DNA of 64,000 bases from Deltaproteobacteria bacterium (GTDB taxonomy: Bacteria > Desulfobacterota > Binatia > UBA9968 > JAJDTQ01), in the NCBI GenBank assembly GCA_026712905.1, contig JAPOPM010000188.1, positions 1-64,000 on the forward strand. The letters are read 5' to 3'. Made by a program: the position numbers and the translations under genes. Positions 16,908-27,689 of this stretch are shown here, piece by piece (within the stretch, counting starts at the first letter, position 1; each line of letters opens with the position of its first letter). The notes beneath the pieces were generated by a model. The model saw only the letters and a list, made by a program, of their open reading frames with translations. It was not told the origin of the DNA and ran no database searches.

Positions 16908-17129
16908 CTACGCGGCACCCTCTGCAAGCCGTCGCGTCTGCTCATCCAGCGTGTGGATCGTGTCCTGGATGGTGTCGACCTCTCGCTCGTCGAAATAGGG
17001 TTCGCCACACTGGCTGCACACCCACGCCGGTACCGCATCGAGCGCCAAATGATAGCCGCTACGCTCGATATGAAGGGACGCCGTCGAGCGTGTCATCGAT
17101 CCTTTGCAGTGAAGGCAGCTCATGGTCAT
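16908..17129 (-). CDS. YgiT-type zinc-finger protein (orphan antitoxin-like)
   Basis: 73 residues; start may be the ATG at 17123. Two CxxC knuckles, CLHC and CSQCGEPYF, form the zinc site of YgiT/MqsA-type N-terminal domains, with a helical tail (DTIQDTIHTLDEQTRRLAEG). In other genomes such proteins follow a DUF4258 or MqsR toxin; none is present here, as gltD lies immediately upstream. Convergent with the DMT gene. Probably a solitary or remnant antitoxin. Confidence 0.75.
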   Translation of the reverse strand: MTMSCLHCKGSMTRSTASLHIERSGYHLALDAVPAWVCSQCGEPYFDEREVDTIQDTIHTLDEQTRRLAEGAA

Positions 17130-17149
17130 CCGAGCGAAGTCAAGAGGCC

Positions 17150-18646
<1,497 letters not shown>

Positions 18647-18760
18647 TTTGACCCAGGGACGTTGCTGCACTGCTAAGCGCAAACGTCCTTACACGTTGTA
18701 GCCGCGATTCTCTTTGTCCGTCATTCCATCGAGCTTTGGTTCGTCATTCCGGCCCTCTTC

Positions 18761-18860
18761 CGTCCTTCCGCGGAAGCGGGAATCCAGGCGGGGTGGAGCG
18801 GGGAACATGCCCGTTTGGCCCCTCCCCACCCCTGGATTCCCGCTTTCGCGGGAATGACGG
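18761..18860. repeat. REP-like inverted pair (TCATTCCCGC family), copy 2, between gltB and gltD
   Basis: The left arm (18761-18788, CCGCGGAAGCGGGAATCCAG) and right arm (18831-18860, CTGGATTCCCGCTTTCGCGG) are near-perfect complements around about 42 bases. On the gltB-gltD transcript this would fold into a long hairpin in the intercistronic gap and may tune the ratio of the two subunits. Confidence 0.75.
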
Positions 18861-18934
18861 AAGAAGGACGGGTATGACGGAAGGGGCCGCTAATATGACG
18901 ATCTGGAAGGCCGGCGTATTTGCGTAGCGTCGGC

Positions 18935-21900
18935 TCAGGCCGAAGCCGCCGTCCCTTCCCGGCTTTCGGCCTCGGCCAGCCGCGCCTGACGGGCGGCCAT
19001 CTCCTGCAAGGCACGGCGGTAGTCCACCGGCATGACCTTGACGAACGACCCCAGAAGCTCCGTCCAGTGGTCCAGCACGTATTCGGCGCGGTCGCTGCCG
19101 GTGAAACGCACGTGGGACTCGACCAGGCGGCGCACGTGGGCGATGTCCTCTTCATCCTCCAGCGGCTCCAGATCCACCATGTCCTGGTTGCACAGCCCGG
19201 GGAAGACGCCCTGCTCGTCGAGCACGTAGGCGACACCGCCGCTCATGCCGGCGGCGAAGTTGCGCCCCACCGGCCCGATGACCACCACGCGCCCGCCGGT
19301 CATGTACTCGCAGCCGTGGTCGCCCACGCCCTCGATGACGGTCTCGGCGCCGCTGTTGCGCACGGCGAAACGCTCGCCCGCGCGCCCTCGGAAAAAGGCC
19401 TGCCCGGCGGTGGCGCCGTACAGCGCGACGTTGCCGATGATGATGTTCTCCGTGGGATCGAACGCGGCGTTCTCGGGCGGGTACACCGCCATGAGGCCGC
19501 CCGACAACCCTTTCCCCGTGTAGTCGTTGGACTCGCCCTCGAGAAGGACCGAAACACCCGGCGCCAGGAATGCCCCGAAGCTCTGCCCCGCCGAGCCGAA
19601 GAGATTGATGTGGATCGTGTCCGGGGGCAATCCGTCCTCGCCGTAGCGGCGCGACACCTCGGCGCTGAGCATGGTGCCGGCGGTACGGTCGATGTTGTGG
19701 ATCTCGTGGCGAATCGCGACCGGCTTGCCCTCTTCCAAGGCGTCCCGGGCCGCCTCGATGAGGCGTTGGTCGAGCTTCTTGTCGAGGCCGTGGTCCTGCG
19801 CCTCGCAGCAGTAGCGCGCCACCGAGGACGGCGCCTCCACCAAAGTCAGCAGCTTCGAGAAATCCAGCCCCTTCGCCTTCCAGTGTTCGACGGCACTCCG
19901 GGTGTCGAGGCAGTCCGCGCGCCCCACCATCTCGTCCACGGTGCGGAATCCCAGTTCCGCCATGATCTCGCGCATCTGTTCAGCGATGAACATCATGAAG
20001 GTGACCACGTGCTCGGGCTTGCCGGTGAACTTCTTGCGCAGTTCCTCGTCCTGGGTGGCCACGCCCACGGAGCAGGTGTTGAGGTGGCATTTGCGCAGCA
20101 TGATGCAGCCGCTCACCACCAGCGCGGTGGTGGCGAAGCCGTACTCCTCGGCTCCCAGCATGCACGCGATGGCCACGTCCCGGCCGGTCTTGAGCTGGCC
20201 GTCGGTCTGCACCACGATGCGGCCGCGCAGGTCGTTCTGCACCAGCACCTGCTGCGTTTCGGCCACGCCCAGTTCCCAGGGGATGCCGGCGTGCTTCATG
20301 GACGACTCCGGCGAGGCGCCGGTGCCGCCGTCGTAGCCGCTGATGAGCACCACGTCGGCCTTGCCCTTGGAGACGCCGGCCGCCACCGTGCCCACACCCA
20401 CCTCGGCCACCAGCTTGACGTGGATGCGCGCGCGGTCGTTGGCGCACTTGAGGTCGTGGATGAGCTGGGCCAGGTCCTCGATGGAGTAGATGTCGTGGTG
20501 CGGCGGCGGCGAGATGAGCCCTACCCCAGGGGTGGACTTGCGCACCTTCGCGATGGGCTCGAACACCTTGTGGCCGGGCAACTGCCCGCCCTCGCCGGGC
20601 TTGGCCCCCTGGGCCATCTTGATCTGCAGGTCGGTGCAGTTCACCAGGTAGTTGCTCGTCACGCCGAAGCGGCCGGAAGCCACCTGCTTGATGGCACTGT
20701 TGCGCCAGTCGCCGTTGTCGTCCGGGTAGTAGCGGTCCGGGTCTTCGCCGCCCTCGCCCGAGTTGCTGCGCCCGCCGATGCGGTTCATGGCGATGGCCAG
20801 GTTCTCGTGCGCCTCCTTGCTGATGGAGCCGTAGGACATGGCCCCGGTGGAGAAGCGCCTGACGATCTCCTCCGCCGGCTCTACCTCCTCGATGGGTACG
20901 GGCGGCTGCATGGGACGGAACTCGAACAGGCCCCGCAACGTGCCCAGGAGCCGGCTCTGGTCGTCGATCTGCTTCGCGTACTCCCGGAAGAGATCGTAGT
21001 CCGCCGTGCGCGTGGAGTTCTGCAACAACGCGATGCTGTGCGGGTTGAACAGGTGGTGCTCGCCGTCCTTGCGCCACTGGTAGTAGCCGCCCACGTCCAA
21101 GGTGCCGTCGCTCGCCGGCGCGCGCTCGGGATAGCCGTGGTGGTGGTGGCGGCGGTACTCCTGCTCGATCTCGTCGAGACCCACGCCCTCGATGCGCGAG
21201 GCCGTCCAGGTGAAGTACTTGTCGATGACCGACTGCCGGAGGCCGATGGCCTCGAAGATCTGCGCGCCGTGGTACGACTTGATGGTGGAGATGCCCATCT
21301 TGGACATGGTCTTGAGCACGCCCTTGCACAGCGCCTTGATGAGGTTGGCGCGGGCCTTGTCGCCGGGAATGTCCGTATCGCCGAGCATGCCGTCGCGGCA
21401 CATCCACTCCACCGTCTCCAGCGTCAGGTACGGGTTCACCGCGTTGGCGCCGTAGCCGATGAGCAGGCAGCAGTGCATCACCTCCCGCGCCTCGCCCGAT
21501 TCCACTACCAGGGCGGCGCTGGTGCGCAGGCCTTCGCGGATGAGGTAGTGGTGCACCGCCGCGGTGGCCAGCAGAGTGGGGATCTGAACCGAGTCCGGTC
21601 CCACGTTCCGGTCGGAGAGGATCAGCACGGTGGCGCCGCGCTCCTTGATGGCCCGGCCGGCTTCCACGCACAGCGCGTCCACCGCCGCCTCCAACGCGCC
21701 CACCGAAGCGGACCGCGGGAACACGGCCGGCAGCGTCTCCGCCTTGAGTCCGGGCCGGTCCAGCGCCTTGATCCGGGCCAGATCACGGTTGGAGACGATC
21801 GGCCGGTCGAGCTGGAGCTGGCGGCAATGCTCCGCGGTCTCGGCGAAGAGGTCCTGCTCCGAACCGACGGACGTCCGAAGGGCCGTCACCAACTCCTCGC

Positions 21901-23497
21901 GGAGGGCGTCCAGCGGCGGATTGGTCACCTGAGCGAAGAGCTGTTTGAAGTAGTGGAACAGCAACTGCGGCTTGTCGGACAGCACCGCGAGAGGGGCGTC
22001 GTTGCCCATGGAGCCCACGGGCTCCTCGCCGCGCTCCGCCATGGGGCCGATGAGGATCTTCAACTCCTCGCTGGTGTAGCCGAAGGCCCGCTGCCGTTCC
22101 GCGAGCGTGTCCGCGTCGTACCCCGGCGCTTCCCCGGGCTCGGGCAGGTCGTCCAGCGTCACCATCTCCCGGTCGAGCCACTGGCGGTAGGGCCGGCGGG
22201 TGCTGATCTCGTGCTTGATCTCGTCGTCGGCGATGATGCGCCCTTCCAGTGTGTCGACGAGAAGCAACCGTCCCGGCTGCAGCCGTCCGCGCATCAGGAT
22301 GCGCTCCGGCGGAAGGTCCAGCACGCCGGCCTCGGAGGCGCCGACGATGAAGTCGTCATCGGTGACCACGTAGCGGAAAGGCCGCAACCCGTTCCGGTCC
22401 AGGGTGGTGCACACGCGGTCGCCGTCGCACGCGGCGATCAGCGCCGGACCGTCCCACGGCTCCATGAGGCAGGCATGGTAGGCGTAGAAGGCCTTCTTCT
22501 CGTCGGACATGGTCTCGTGGTTTTCCCACGCCTCGGGGATCATCATCATGAGGGCGTGAGGCAGCGAGCGGCCGGTGGACACCAGCAGCTCCAGCGCGTT
22601 GTCGAACCCCGCGGTGTCGCTGGCGCCTTCGCGGATGATGGGACTCAGCTTGCCCATGTCGTCGCCGAACAGCGGCGACGAGAACAGCGCCTCGCGCGCA
22701 CGCATCCAGTTCTGGTTGCCCCGGATCGTGTTGATCTCGCCGTTGTGGCACAGCATGCGGTAGGGATGGGCGAGCCGCCACGACCCCAGTGTGTTGGTGC
22801 TGTAGCGCGAGTGCACCAGGGCCAGGGCCGAAATCATGGAGTCGTCGGACAGGTCCCGATAAAAGGAATCCAGTTGATCGGCGCGCAAGAGCCCCTTGTA
22901 GACCACGGTCTTGCTGGACAGGCTGGAGATGTAGAAGTCGTCCCGGACCTCCGGGACGAGTCCCGCGTCCACCGCGTTCTCGATGACCTTGCGGACGACG
23001 TAGAGCTTGCGCTCGAACTGGTCCTGGGTGGCGATCTCCGGGCCGGCCCCGATGAAGAACTGCCGGATCAGCGGCGCCACCTGAGCGGCCAACTCGCCGC
23101 ACTGGGTGAAGTCCGCGGGCACGTCGCGCCAGCCCAGGAACTCCTGGCCCTCGTCCCGGACGGTCTTCTCCACCACCTGCTCGCACCAGCCATGGTGTTC
23201 CGTCTCCCGCGGCAGGAAGGCCATGCCGACGCCGTACCGGCCCGGATCCGGCAGAGAGATGCCCATGGGCCGGCAATGCCGCTGGAAGAAGGCGTGGGGA
23301 ATCTGGAACAGGATGCCGGCGCCGTCGCCGGTTTGCGGGTCGCAGCCGCACGCGCCCCGGTGCTCCAGGTTGATCAGGACCTCGACGGCGTGGCGGATGA
23401 TGTCGTGGGACTTGTGGCCGTTCAGGTTGGCAACGATACCCACGCCGCAGGCGTCGTGGTCGTACGCGGGGTCATAGAGTCCTTGATGCTTCTTCAT
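18935..23497 (-). CDS. gltB: Glutamate synthase large subunit
   Basis: 1,520 residues, normal length. Order of domains: class-II glutamine amidotransferase with nucleophile C17 ([15 protein letters not shown]; a short propeptide is removed), central domain, FMN-binding synthase domain ([40 protein letters not shown]), 3Fe-4S cysteines in [15 protein letters not shown], and the C-terminal GXGXG beta-helix ([20 protein letters not shown]). The ATG at 23497 ([10 protein letters not shown]) is the family start; 15 upstream codons were rejected. First gene of a gltBD unit whose promoter should lie in the 321-bp divergent gap. Confidence 0.97.
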   Translation of the reverse strand: MKKHQGLYDPAYDHDACGVGIVANLNGHKSHDIIRHAVEVLINLEHRGACGCDPQTGDGAGILFQIPHAFFQRHCRPMGISLPDPGRYGVGMAFLPRETEHHGWCEQVVEKTVRDEGQEFLGWRDVPADFTQCGELAAQVAPLIRQFFIGAGPEIATQDQFERKLYVVRKVIENAVDAGLVPEVRDDFYISSLSSKTVVYKGLLRADQLDSFYRDLSDDSMISALALVHSRYSTNTLGSWRLAHPYRMLCHNGEINTIRGNQNWMRAREALFSSPLFGDDMGKLSPIIREGASDTAGFDNALELLVSTGRSLPHALMMMIPEAWENHETMSDEKKAFYAYHACLMEPWDGPALIAACDGDRVCTTLDRNGLRPFRYVVTDDDFIVGASEAGVLDLPPERILMRGRLQPGRLLLVDTLEGRIIADDEIKHEISTRRPYRQWLDREMVTLDDLPEPGEAPGYDADTLAERQRAFGYTSEELKILIGPMAERGEEPVGSMGNDAPLAVLSDKPQLLFHYFKQLFAQVTNPPLDALREELVTALRTSVGSEQDLFAETAEHCRQLQLDRPIVSNRDLARIKALDRPGLKAETLPAVFPRSASVGALEAAVDALCVEAGRAIKERGATVLILSDRNVGPDSVQIPTLLATAAVHHYLIREGLRTSAALVVESGEAREVMHCCLLIGYGANAVNPYLTLETVEWMCRDGMLGDTDIPGDKARANLIKALCKGVLKTMSKMGISTIKSYHGAQIFEAIGLRQSVIDKYFTWTASRIEGVGLDEIEQEYRRHHHHGYPERAPASDGTLDVGGYYQWRKDGEHHLFNPHSIALLQNSTRTADYDLFREYAKQIDDQSRLLGTLRGLFEFRPMQPPVPIEEVEPAEEIVRRFSTGAMSYGSISKEAHENLAIAMNRIGGRSNSGEGGEDPDRYYPDDNGDWRNSAIKQVASGRFGVTSNYLVNCTDLQIKMAQGAKPGEGGQLPGHKVFEPIAKVRKSTPGVGLISPPPHHDIYSIEDLAQLIHDLKCANDRARIHVKLVAEVGVGTVAAGVSKGKADVVLISGYDGGTGASPESSMKHAGIPWELGVAETQQVLVQNDLRGRIVVQTDGQLKTGRDVAIACMLGAEEYGFATTALVVSGCIMLRKCHLNTCSVGVATQDEELRKKFTGKPEHVVTFMMFIAEQMREIMAELGFRTVDEMVGRADCLDTRSAVEHWKAKGLDFSKLLTLVEAPSSVARYCCEAQDHGLDKKLDQRLIEAARDALEEGKPVAIRHEIHNIDRTAGTMLSAEVSRRYGEDGLPPDTIHINLFGSAGQSFGAFLAPGVSVLLEGESNDYTGKGLSGGLMAVYPPENAAFDPTENIIIGNVALYGATAGQAFFRGRAGERFAVRNSGAETVIEGVGDHGCEYMTGGRVVVIGPVGRNFAAGMSGGVAYVLDEQGVFPGLCNQDMVDLEPLEDEEDIAHVRRLVESHVRFTGSDRAEYVLDHWTELLGSFVKVMPVDYRRALQEMAARQARLAEAESREGTAASA

Positions 23498-23818
23498 GTC
23501 GAACAGACCTCTGCAAGACGGTTCGCCCCGTCCTGCCGGCACTCGAAACTATCGCGAATACCACAAAACAGACCGGAATTCAGCAGCTACCGCATTTTGG
23601 CGAAGGACGCGCTACGGGGTCCGCCGGGGGCGGCCCGTCACCGCGGAGATTCCCTGAACGCTGGTGCCGAGGCGGGCGGTCGGCTGGATTCGCCGATGTC
23701 GCTCTCCCAGTCTATCAATGTAGGGCGGTTTCCGCCATTCCCTCGGAATGAGGAGGCCGTTTCCGAAACCCCCGCAGGTTCGTTATAGAGGTACCAACCC
23801 AACTCTGGAGCTTTATCG
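23498..23818. other. Divergent intergenic region between gltB and the molybdenum hydroxylase
   Basis: No gene or RNA is recognised. It should hold the gltB promoter on the minus strand and that of the gene at 23819 on the plus strand. A small perfect hairpin CATTCC-CTC-GGAATG lies at 23736-23750. No sigma-54 consensus was seen. Confidence 0.5.
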
Positions 23819-26098
23819 ATGAAATACGTCGGCCGATCGGTCCGCAGTCTGGACGCGGACGAAAAGGTCACCGGGAGCGCCGTCTACACGGCGGACCTCA
23901 CGGTGCCGGGAATGAAGTTCGCCAGGCTCGTCTCGAGCCCCCACGCCCACGCGCGCATCGACGGGTTCGAACTCGAAGCCGCGCGCGCGGTTCCCGGAGT
24001 CCACACCATCATCACCTACGACAGTCTGGACATCGGGCGGCTCGGGTGCATTCGCGCCCTCAAGCCCTACGGGCAGTCGGTGAAGGACCGGCCGGTGCTG
24101 GCCCACGAGAAGGCCCGCTTCCAGGGTGAGCCGGTGGCCATCGTGGTGGCGGACAACGAAACCGCCGCGGTGGAGGCGGCGGCGCGGGTGGAGGTGCGCT
24201 ACACGCCGCTGCCGCAGGTGGCGGAGATGCGGTCGGCGATCCAGGGCGGCACGCTGGTGCACGACGCCGACGCCGTCTACGACACCGAGGGCGCCGACGA
24301 CTTCGAGTACGACTACGCCCACAACCACTGCGGCGGCACCCACTTCACCGCGGGCGACCCGGAAGGGGCCTTCCGCGAGGCCGCCCACGTCATCGAGGAC
24401 CGCTTCACCTTCCCGTCGCTGTTCCACTACCCCATGGAGCCCCACTGCGCCGTGGCCATGGTCGACGACCAGTCCGTCACCGTTCACACTTCCTCCCAGG
24501 CGCCCTTTCCGGTGCGCGACGAGCTGGCGCGCATGTTCGGACTGGAGCCCGGACAGGTCACGGTGAAGGTCCCCTACGTGGGCGGGGGCTTCGGCTCCAA
24601 GGGGCACGTGAGCATGGAGCACCTCGCGGTGCTGGCGGCGGCCGCCACCGGGACGCCGGTGCAGCTTCGCCTGTCCATGGAGGAGACCGCGTTCACGGCG
24701 CGGCGCCATCCGGCCGACATCGAGATCCGCACCGGGCTGCGCGCGGACGGCACGCTGTTGTGCCGCGAGGCGAAGATCTATCTCGACACCGGCGCCTACG
24801 CCGACTTCGGCATCCAGGTCACGCGGAAATCCGCGTTCCGCGCCGTGGGCCCCTACCGCATGGAGCACGCGCGCGCGGACTGCTACTCGGTCTACACCAA
24901 CAGGGTCCCCGCCGGAGCCTTCCGCGGCATCGGCAGCGTGCAGCTCGGCTGGGCGTGCGAAGCGCACACCGACCGCATCTGCACCGAGCTGGGCTACGAC
25001 CCCATCGAGTTCCGCCGCAAGAACCTGCTGCGTTCCGGCGAACGGTACGTGCTCGGCGGGCCGCCCCTGGACGGCGATCCGCTGGCCACGTTCCAGGTGT
25101 GCCTGGAACGGTTCGAGGCGACCCAACGGGAACACGCTCCGGAATCCCTTGCCCGGCCCGGCGAGAAGATCGGCACCGGCATCGCCTGCGCCATCAAGGA
25201 CCTGTCCACCACCCAATACAACGCCCGCATCGTGTTCAACGACGACGCCACCTTCTCGGTGCACGCCAACGCCCCGGAGATCGGCGGCGGCGCCAAGACG
25301 GTACTGGCCCAGACCGCCGCGGAGGTGCTCGGCGTCGGCATCGAGCGGATCATCATCGCCCCCTACGACACCAGCACCACCCCCGGCGCATCCGGCGTCT
25401 ACGGGAGCCGCATCACCGTGCTCATGGGCAACGCCGTGAAGCGCGCATCCGAGGAGTTGCGGGAGCTGCTGTTGCAACAGGCCGGGGCCCTCACCGACCG
25501 GGACGCCCGGAACCTGTCCCTGGACGACGGCGTATTCTCGAGCGACGGCGATCCGGTGCTGAGCCTTGAGGAGCTGGCCGGGCGCACCACCGGCACGCTG
25601 GTGGGCCGGGGCATGGACAAGGCCCTCACCCGTGACCGCATCGACATCCGTACCTGGGAGATCAACGCCGGTATCGCGGTGATGGCGGTGGATGCGGAAA
25701 CCGGCAAGGCGCGCTGCCTGAGCTACGTTTCCTCGGCGGACATCGGCCAGGCCATGCACCCGCTCCGGTGCGAGGGCCAGGAGCAGGGCTCGGTCATGTT
25801 CGGCATGGGCAACTCCCTCACCGAGGAGCAGGTATTCGACGGCGCGCTGCTGCTCAACCCCAGCGCCATCGACTACGCGCTGCCGCGTTTCAAGGACCTG
25901 CCCGCGGTGTTCGACTCCGTCCTCATCGAGAACGGCGACGGGCCCGGCCCCTTCGGCAGCAAGGGCATGGCCGAGGGCGGCCTCGCCCCGGTGGCGCCGG
26001 CCATCGCCGCGGCCCTGCGCAACGCCGTGGGCATAGTCGTCCGCGATCTGCCCATGAGCCCCGAGCGGGTGTACCGGCTGATGGAGAGCGGGAGCTGA
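23819..26098 (+). CDS. Xanthine dehydrogenase-family molybdopterin-binding subunit (orphan)
   Basis: 759 residues, the molybdenum-cofactor subunit of a molybdenum hydroxylase. Seen: MKYVGRSVRSLDADEKVTGS at the start, VPYVGGGFGSKGHVSMEHLA, the cofactor loop around AGAFRGIGSVQLGWACEAHT, GASGVYGSRITVLMGN, and the active-site glutamate in FGSKGMAEGGLAP near the C-terminus. Genes for the 2Fe-2S and FAD subunits, normally adjacent, are missing here; the nearest set is at 29224-32950. Followed 10 bp later by a YbaK-type gene. The substrate, probably an aldehyde or heterocycle, cannot be read. Confidence 0.87.
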   Translation: MKYVGRSVRSLDADEKVTGSAVYTADLTVPGMKFARLVSSPHAHARIDGFELEAARAVPGVHTIITYDSLDIGRLGCIRALKPYGQSVKDRPVLAHEKARFQGEPVAIVVADNETAAVEAAARVEVRYTPLPQVAEMRSAIQGGTLVHDADAVYDTEGADDFEYDYAHNHCGGTHFTAGDPEGAFREAAHVIEDRFTFPSLFHYPMEPHCAVAMVDDQSVTVHTSSQAPFPVRDELARMFGLEPGQVTVKVPYVGGGFGSKGHVSMEHLAVLAAAATGTPVQLRLSMEETAFTARRHPADIEIRTGLRADGTLLCREAKIYLDTGAYADFGIQVTRKSAFRAVGPYRMEHARADCYSVYTNRVPAGAFRGIGSVQLGWACEAHTDRICTELGYDPIEFRRKNLLRSGERYVLGGPPLDGDPLATFQVCLERFEATQREHAPESLARPGEKIGTGIACAIKDLSTTQYNARIVFNDDATFSVHANAPEIGGGAKTVLAQTAAEVLGVGIERIIIAPYDTSTTPGASGVYGSRITVLMGNAVKRASEELRELLLQQAGALTDRDARNLSLDDGVFSSDGDPVLSLEELAGRTTGTLVGRGMDKALTRDRIDIRTWEINAGIAVMAVDAETGKARCLSYVSSADIGQAMHPLRCEGQEQGSVMFGMGNSLTEEQVFDGALLLNPSAIDYALPRFKDLPAVFDSVLIENGDGPGPFGSKGMAEGGLAPVAPAIAAALRNAVGIVVRDLPMSPERVYRLMESGS

Positions 26099-26108
26099 GG
26101 CGCACCGC

Positions 26109-26612
26109 ATGACACCGACCGGACACGCTCCCACGGACGTCGAGACGAAGGTCACCGCCGCCCTCGAGGAACTCGGAGTCCCCTGCGAAATCGTGCAAAT
26201 CGACCCGGACTTCGCCGACACCGCGGCGTTCTGCGAGAAGTACGGCTACCCGCTGGAGACCAGCGGGAATACCATCATCGTGGCGTCCAAGCGCGGCGAG
26301 AAAAAGTACTGCGCGTGCATCGTGCAGGCATCCGCACGGCTGGACGTGAACAAGACGGTCAAACGGTTGATGGGAGTGTCGAGGGCCTCGTTCGCCTCCG
26401 CCGAAGAGACCGGAAAGTTGACCGGCATGATGATCGGCGGCGTCACTGCGTTCGCGCTGCCGGCGGGCCTGCCGGTGTACGTCGACCCGAACCTGTTGTC
26501 GCAAGAATACGTGATCCTCGGCTCCGGGAGCCGTTCCTCCAAGCTCAAGATGGCCCCGAAAGACCTCGACAAGATACCCGGCGCGCAGTTCATCGACGGG
26601 CTGACGATGTAG
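26109..26612 (+). CDS. YbaK/ProX-type aminoacyl-tRNA deacylase domain protein
   Basis: 167 residues. YbaK/EbsC fold: ALEELGVPCEIVQIDPDFAD at the start, the YbaK-type lysine in TVKRLMGVSR, SAEETGKLTGMMIGGVTAFA in the editing site region, and YVILGSGSRSSKLKMAP at the end. The family removes mischarged amino acids from tRNA-Pro or tRNA-Cys. The overlap-free 10-bp gap after the hydroxylase gene suggests cotranscription, but no functional link is evident. Confidence 0.85.
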   Translation: MTPTGHAPTDVETKVTAALEELGVPCEIVQIDPDFADTAAFCEKYGYPLETSGNTIIVASKRGEKKYCACIVQASARLDVNKTVKRLMGVSRASFASAEETGKLTGMMIGGVTAFALPAGLPVYVDPNLLSQEYVILGSGSRSSKLKMAPKDLDKIPGAQFIDGLTM

Positions 26613-26694
26613 CGCCACCGAACCGGTCGGTTCGTGTGGGCCCCGAATCCGTCACCCATTTGGCGTTCGCGGCGAGAAACGCTAAACTGTGCGA

Positions 26695-26886
26695 ATGGCC
26701 CAACCACGAACTACTTTTGCCAAGCGGCAACGGGAACGCGCGAAGCAGGAGAAGAAGGAGGAAAAGGCCAGGCGGCGCGCCGAACGCAAGGAAGCCCGGG
26801 AAGACCGGCCGGAACGCGGCGATGATATCGATCCCGACATCGCGGATATCGTCCCCGGTCCGCAACCTCGCATAGAGGACCTCTAA
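26695..26886 (+). CDS. Small highly charged conserved-type protein
   Basis: 63 residues, MAQPRTTFAKRQRERAKQEK at the start, then a long arginine/lysine/glutamate helix and an acidic end (DIDPDIADIV). Similar short proteins with a TTFAKRxRE start occur in many bacteria; their function is unknown, perhaps nucleic-acid or ribosome associated. Start is the ATG at 26695. A 7-bp hairpin (CTACCGG 26935-26941 / CCGGTAG 26950-26956) lies 48 bp after the stop. Confidence 0.65.
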   Translation: MAQPRTTFAKRQRERAKQEKKEEKARRRAERKEAREDRPERGDDIDPDIADIVPGPQPRIEDL

Positions 26887-26995
26887 TCCCGAGTCGGCCA
26901 TTCAGTCGTCTGCCAAACTCTCCTTTTCGGTTCACTACCGGTATCGACGCCGGTAGCGGCGCGGCGGGTAGTTGCGACCGAGGGGTCCGCGCTCG

Positions 26996-27024
26996 TTGAC
27001 ACAGACGCCGGATGCGGCTACACT
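26996..27024 (+). promoter_or_regulatory. Sigma-70-like promoter of the RRM-protein gene
   Basis: TTGACA at 26996-27001, 17-bp spacer, TACACT at 27019-27024. Transcription should start near 27031 and leave a leader of about 157 bases before the ATG at 27188. Such long leaders are typical of cold-regulated RNA-binding protein genes. Confidence 0.65.
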
Positions 27025-27187
27025 CCCTCCTTAATCAAGCTGTGTTCCAGCCTAGTCTTCCCGTCGAAGCTCTAGTCCAAAAGCAAAAACTCACCACGTG
27101 CAGTGAAAGACGCATGTTCTTGCCCACGGCGGCGATCCCAGGGTCGAACAGACTGGTTTTCTTTTGTCTCAACAATTGGAGAGAAAC
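27025..27187 (+). other. Long 5' leader of the RRM-protein mRNA
   Basis: About 157 bases without an open frame of interest, more A/T-rich than the surroundings (CAAAAGCAAAAACTC, GGTTTTCTTTTGTCTCAAC), ending in the GGAGAG ribosome site. A cold-responsive or autoregulatory leader is inferred from the type of gene. Confidence 0.45.
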
Positions 27188-27529
27188 ATGAGTCAGAAAT
27201 TATATGTGGGCGGTTTGCCCTATTCCGTGACAGATGGCCAGCTCGAGGAGATCTTCACCGAGCACGGGACGGTGGAGTCCGCCACGGTCATCGCGGACAA
27301 GTTCACCGGCCAGTCGCGTGGCTTCGGCTTCGTGGAAATGGGCTCGAGCGACGAATGCCAGAAGGCCATCGACGCGCTCAATGGAACGGAGCTTCAGGGC
27401 CGTACGCTGACCGTGAACGAGGCACGTCCGCAGGAGCGCAGGTCCGGCGGCTTCGGCAACGCCGGGGGCGGGGGCGGCGGTGGCGGCGGCAACAGACGCT
27501 CGGGCGGAGGCAGGCCCGGCCGCTGGTAA
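27188..27529 (+). CDS. RRM-domain RNA-binding protein with glycine-rich tail
   Basis: 113 residues. One RNA recognition motif with RNP2 (KLYVGGLPYSV) and RNP1 (RGFGFVEM), then a Gly/Arg-rich tail (GGGGGGGGGNRRSGGGRPGRW). This layout matches the cyanobacterial/proteobacterial Rbp proteins, many cold-induced. The start at 27188 (MSQKLYV) follows GGAGAG; 8 upstream codons were rejected. It has its own promoter and a terminator hairpin, and is followed by a DEAD-box helicase, a common partner in cold adaptation. Confidence 0.92.
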   Translation: MSQKLYVGGLPYSVTDGQLEEIFTEHGTVESATVIADKFTGQSRGFGFVEMGSSDECQKAIDALNGTELQGRTLTVNEARPQERRSGGFGNAGGGGGGGGGNRRSGGGRPGRW

Positions 27530-27565
27530 GGTAACGCGAGTTATATTCCACGCATCAACCCATTC

Positions 27566-27610
27566 AGCTTGGCGGTCCCGTGACGGGACGGTGACCGCCA
27601 AGCTTTCAAA
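27566..27610 (+). terminator. Rho-independent-type terminator after the RRM gene
   Basis: AGCTTGGCGGTC (27566-27577) pairs perfectly with GACCGCCAAGCT (27593-27604), and the loop holds a further CCG/CGG pair. Only a short T stretch follows, so termination may be partial and allow read-through to the helicase. Confidence 0.7.
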
Positions 27611-27689
27611 ACCGAAACCCCGTCTGACGAGTGTGCACCTCAACCGTCAGCCATTCTCCCGAGACCGACTTCCGCGCAAAGAAACATTT

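Noticed and set aside
18920-23788. 4.9-kb open frame on the plus strand
   Set aside because: It lies antisense over the whole of gltB and has the low-complexity Arg/Gly/His/Val composition of a high-GC shadow frame; gltB on the other strand is unmistakable.
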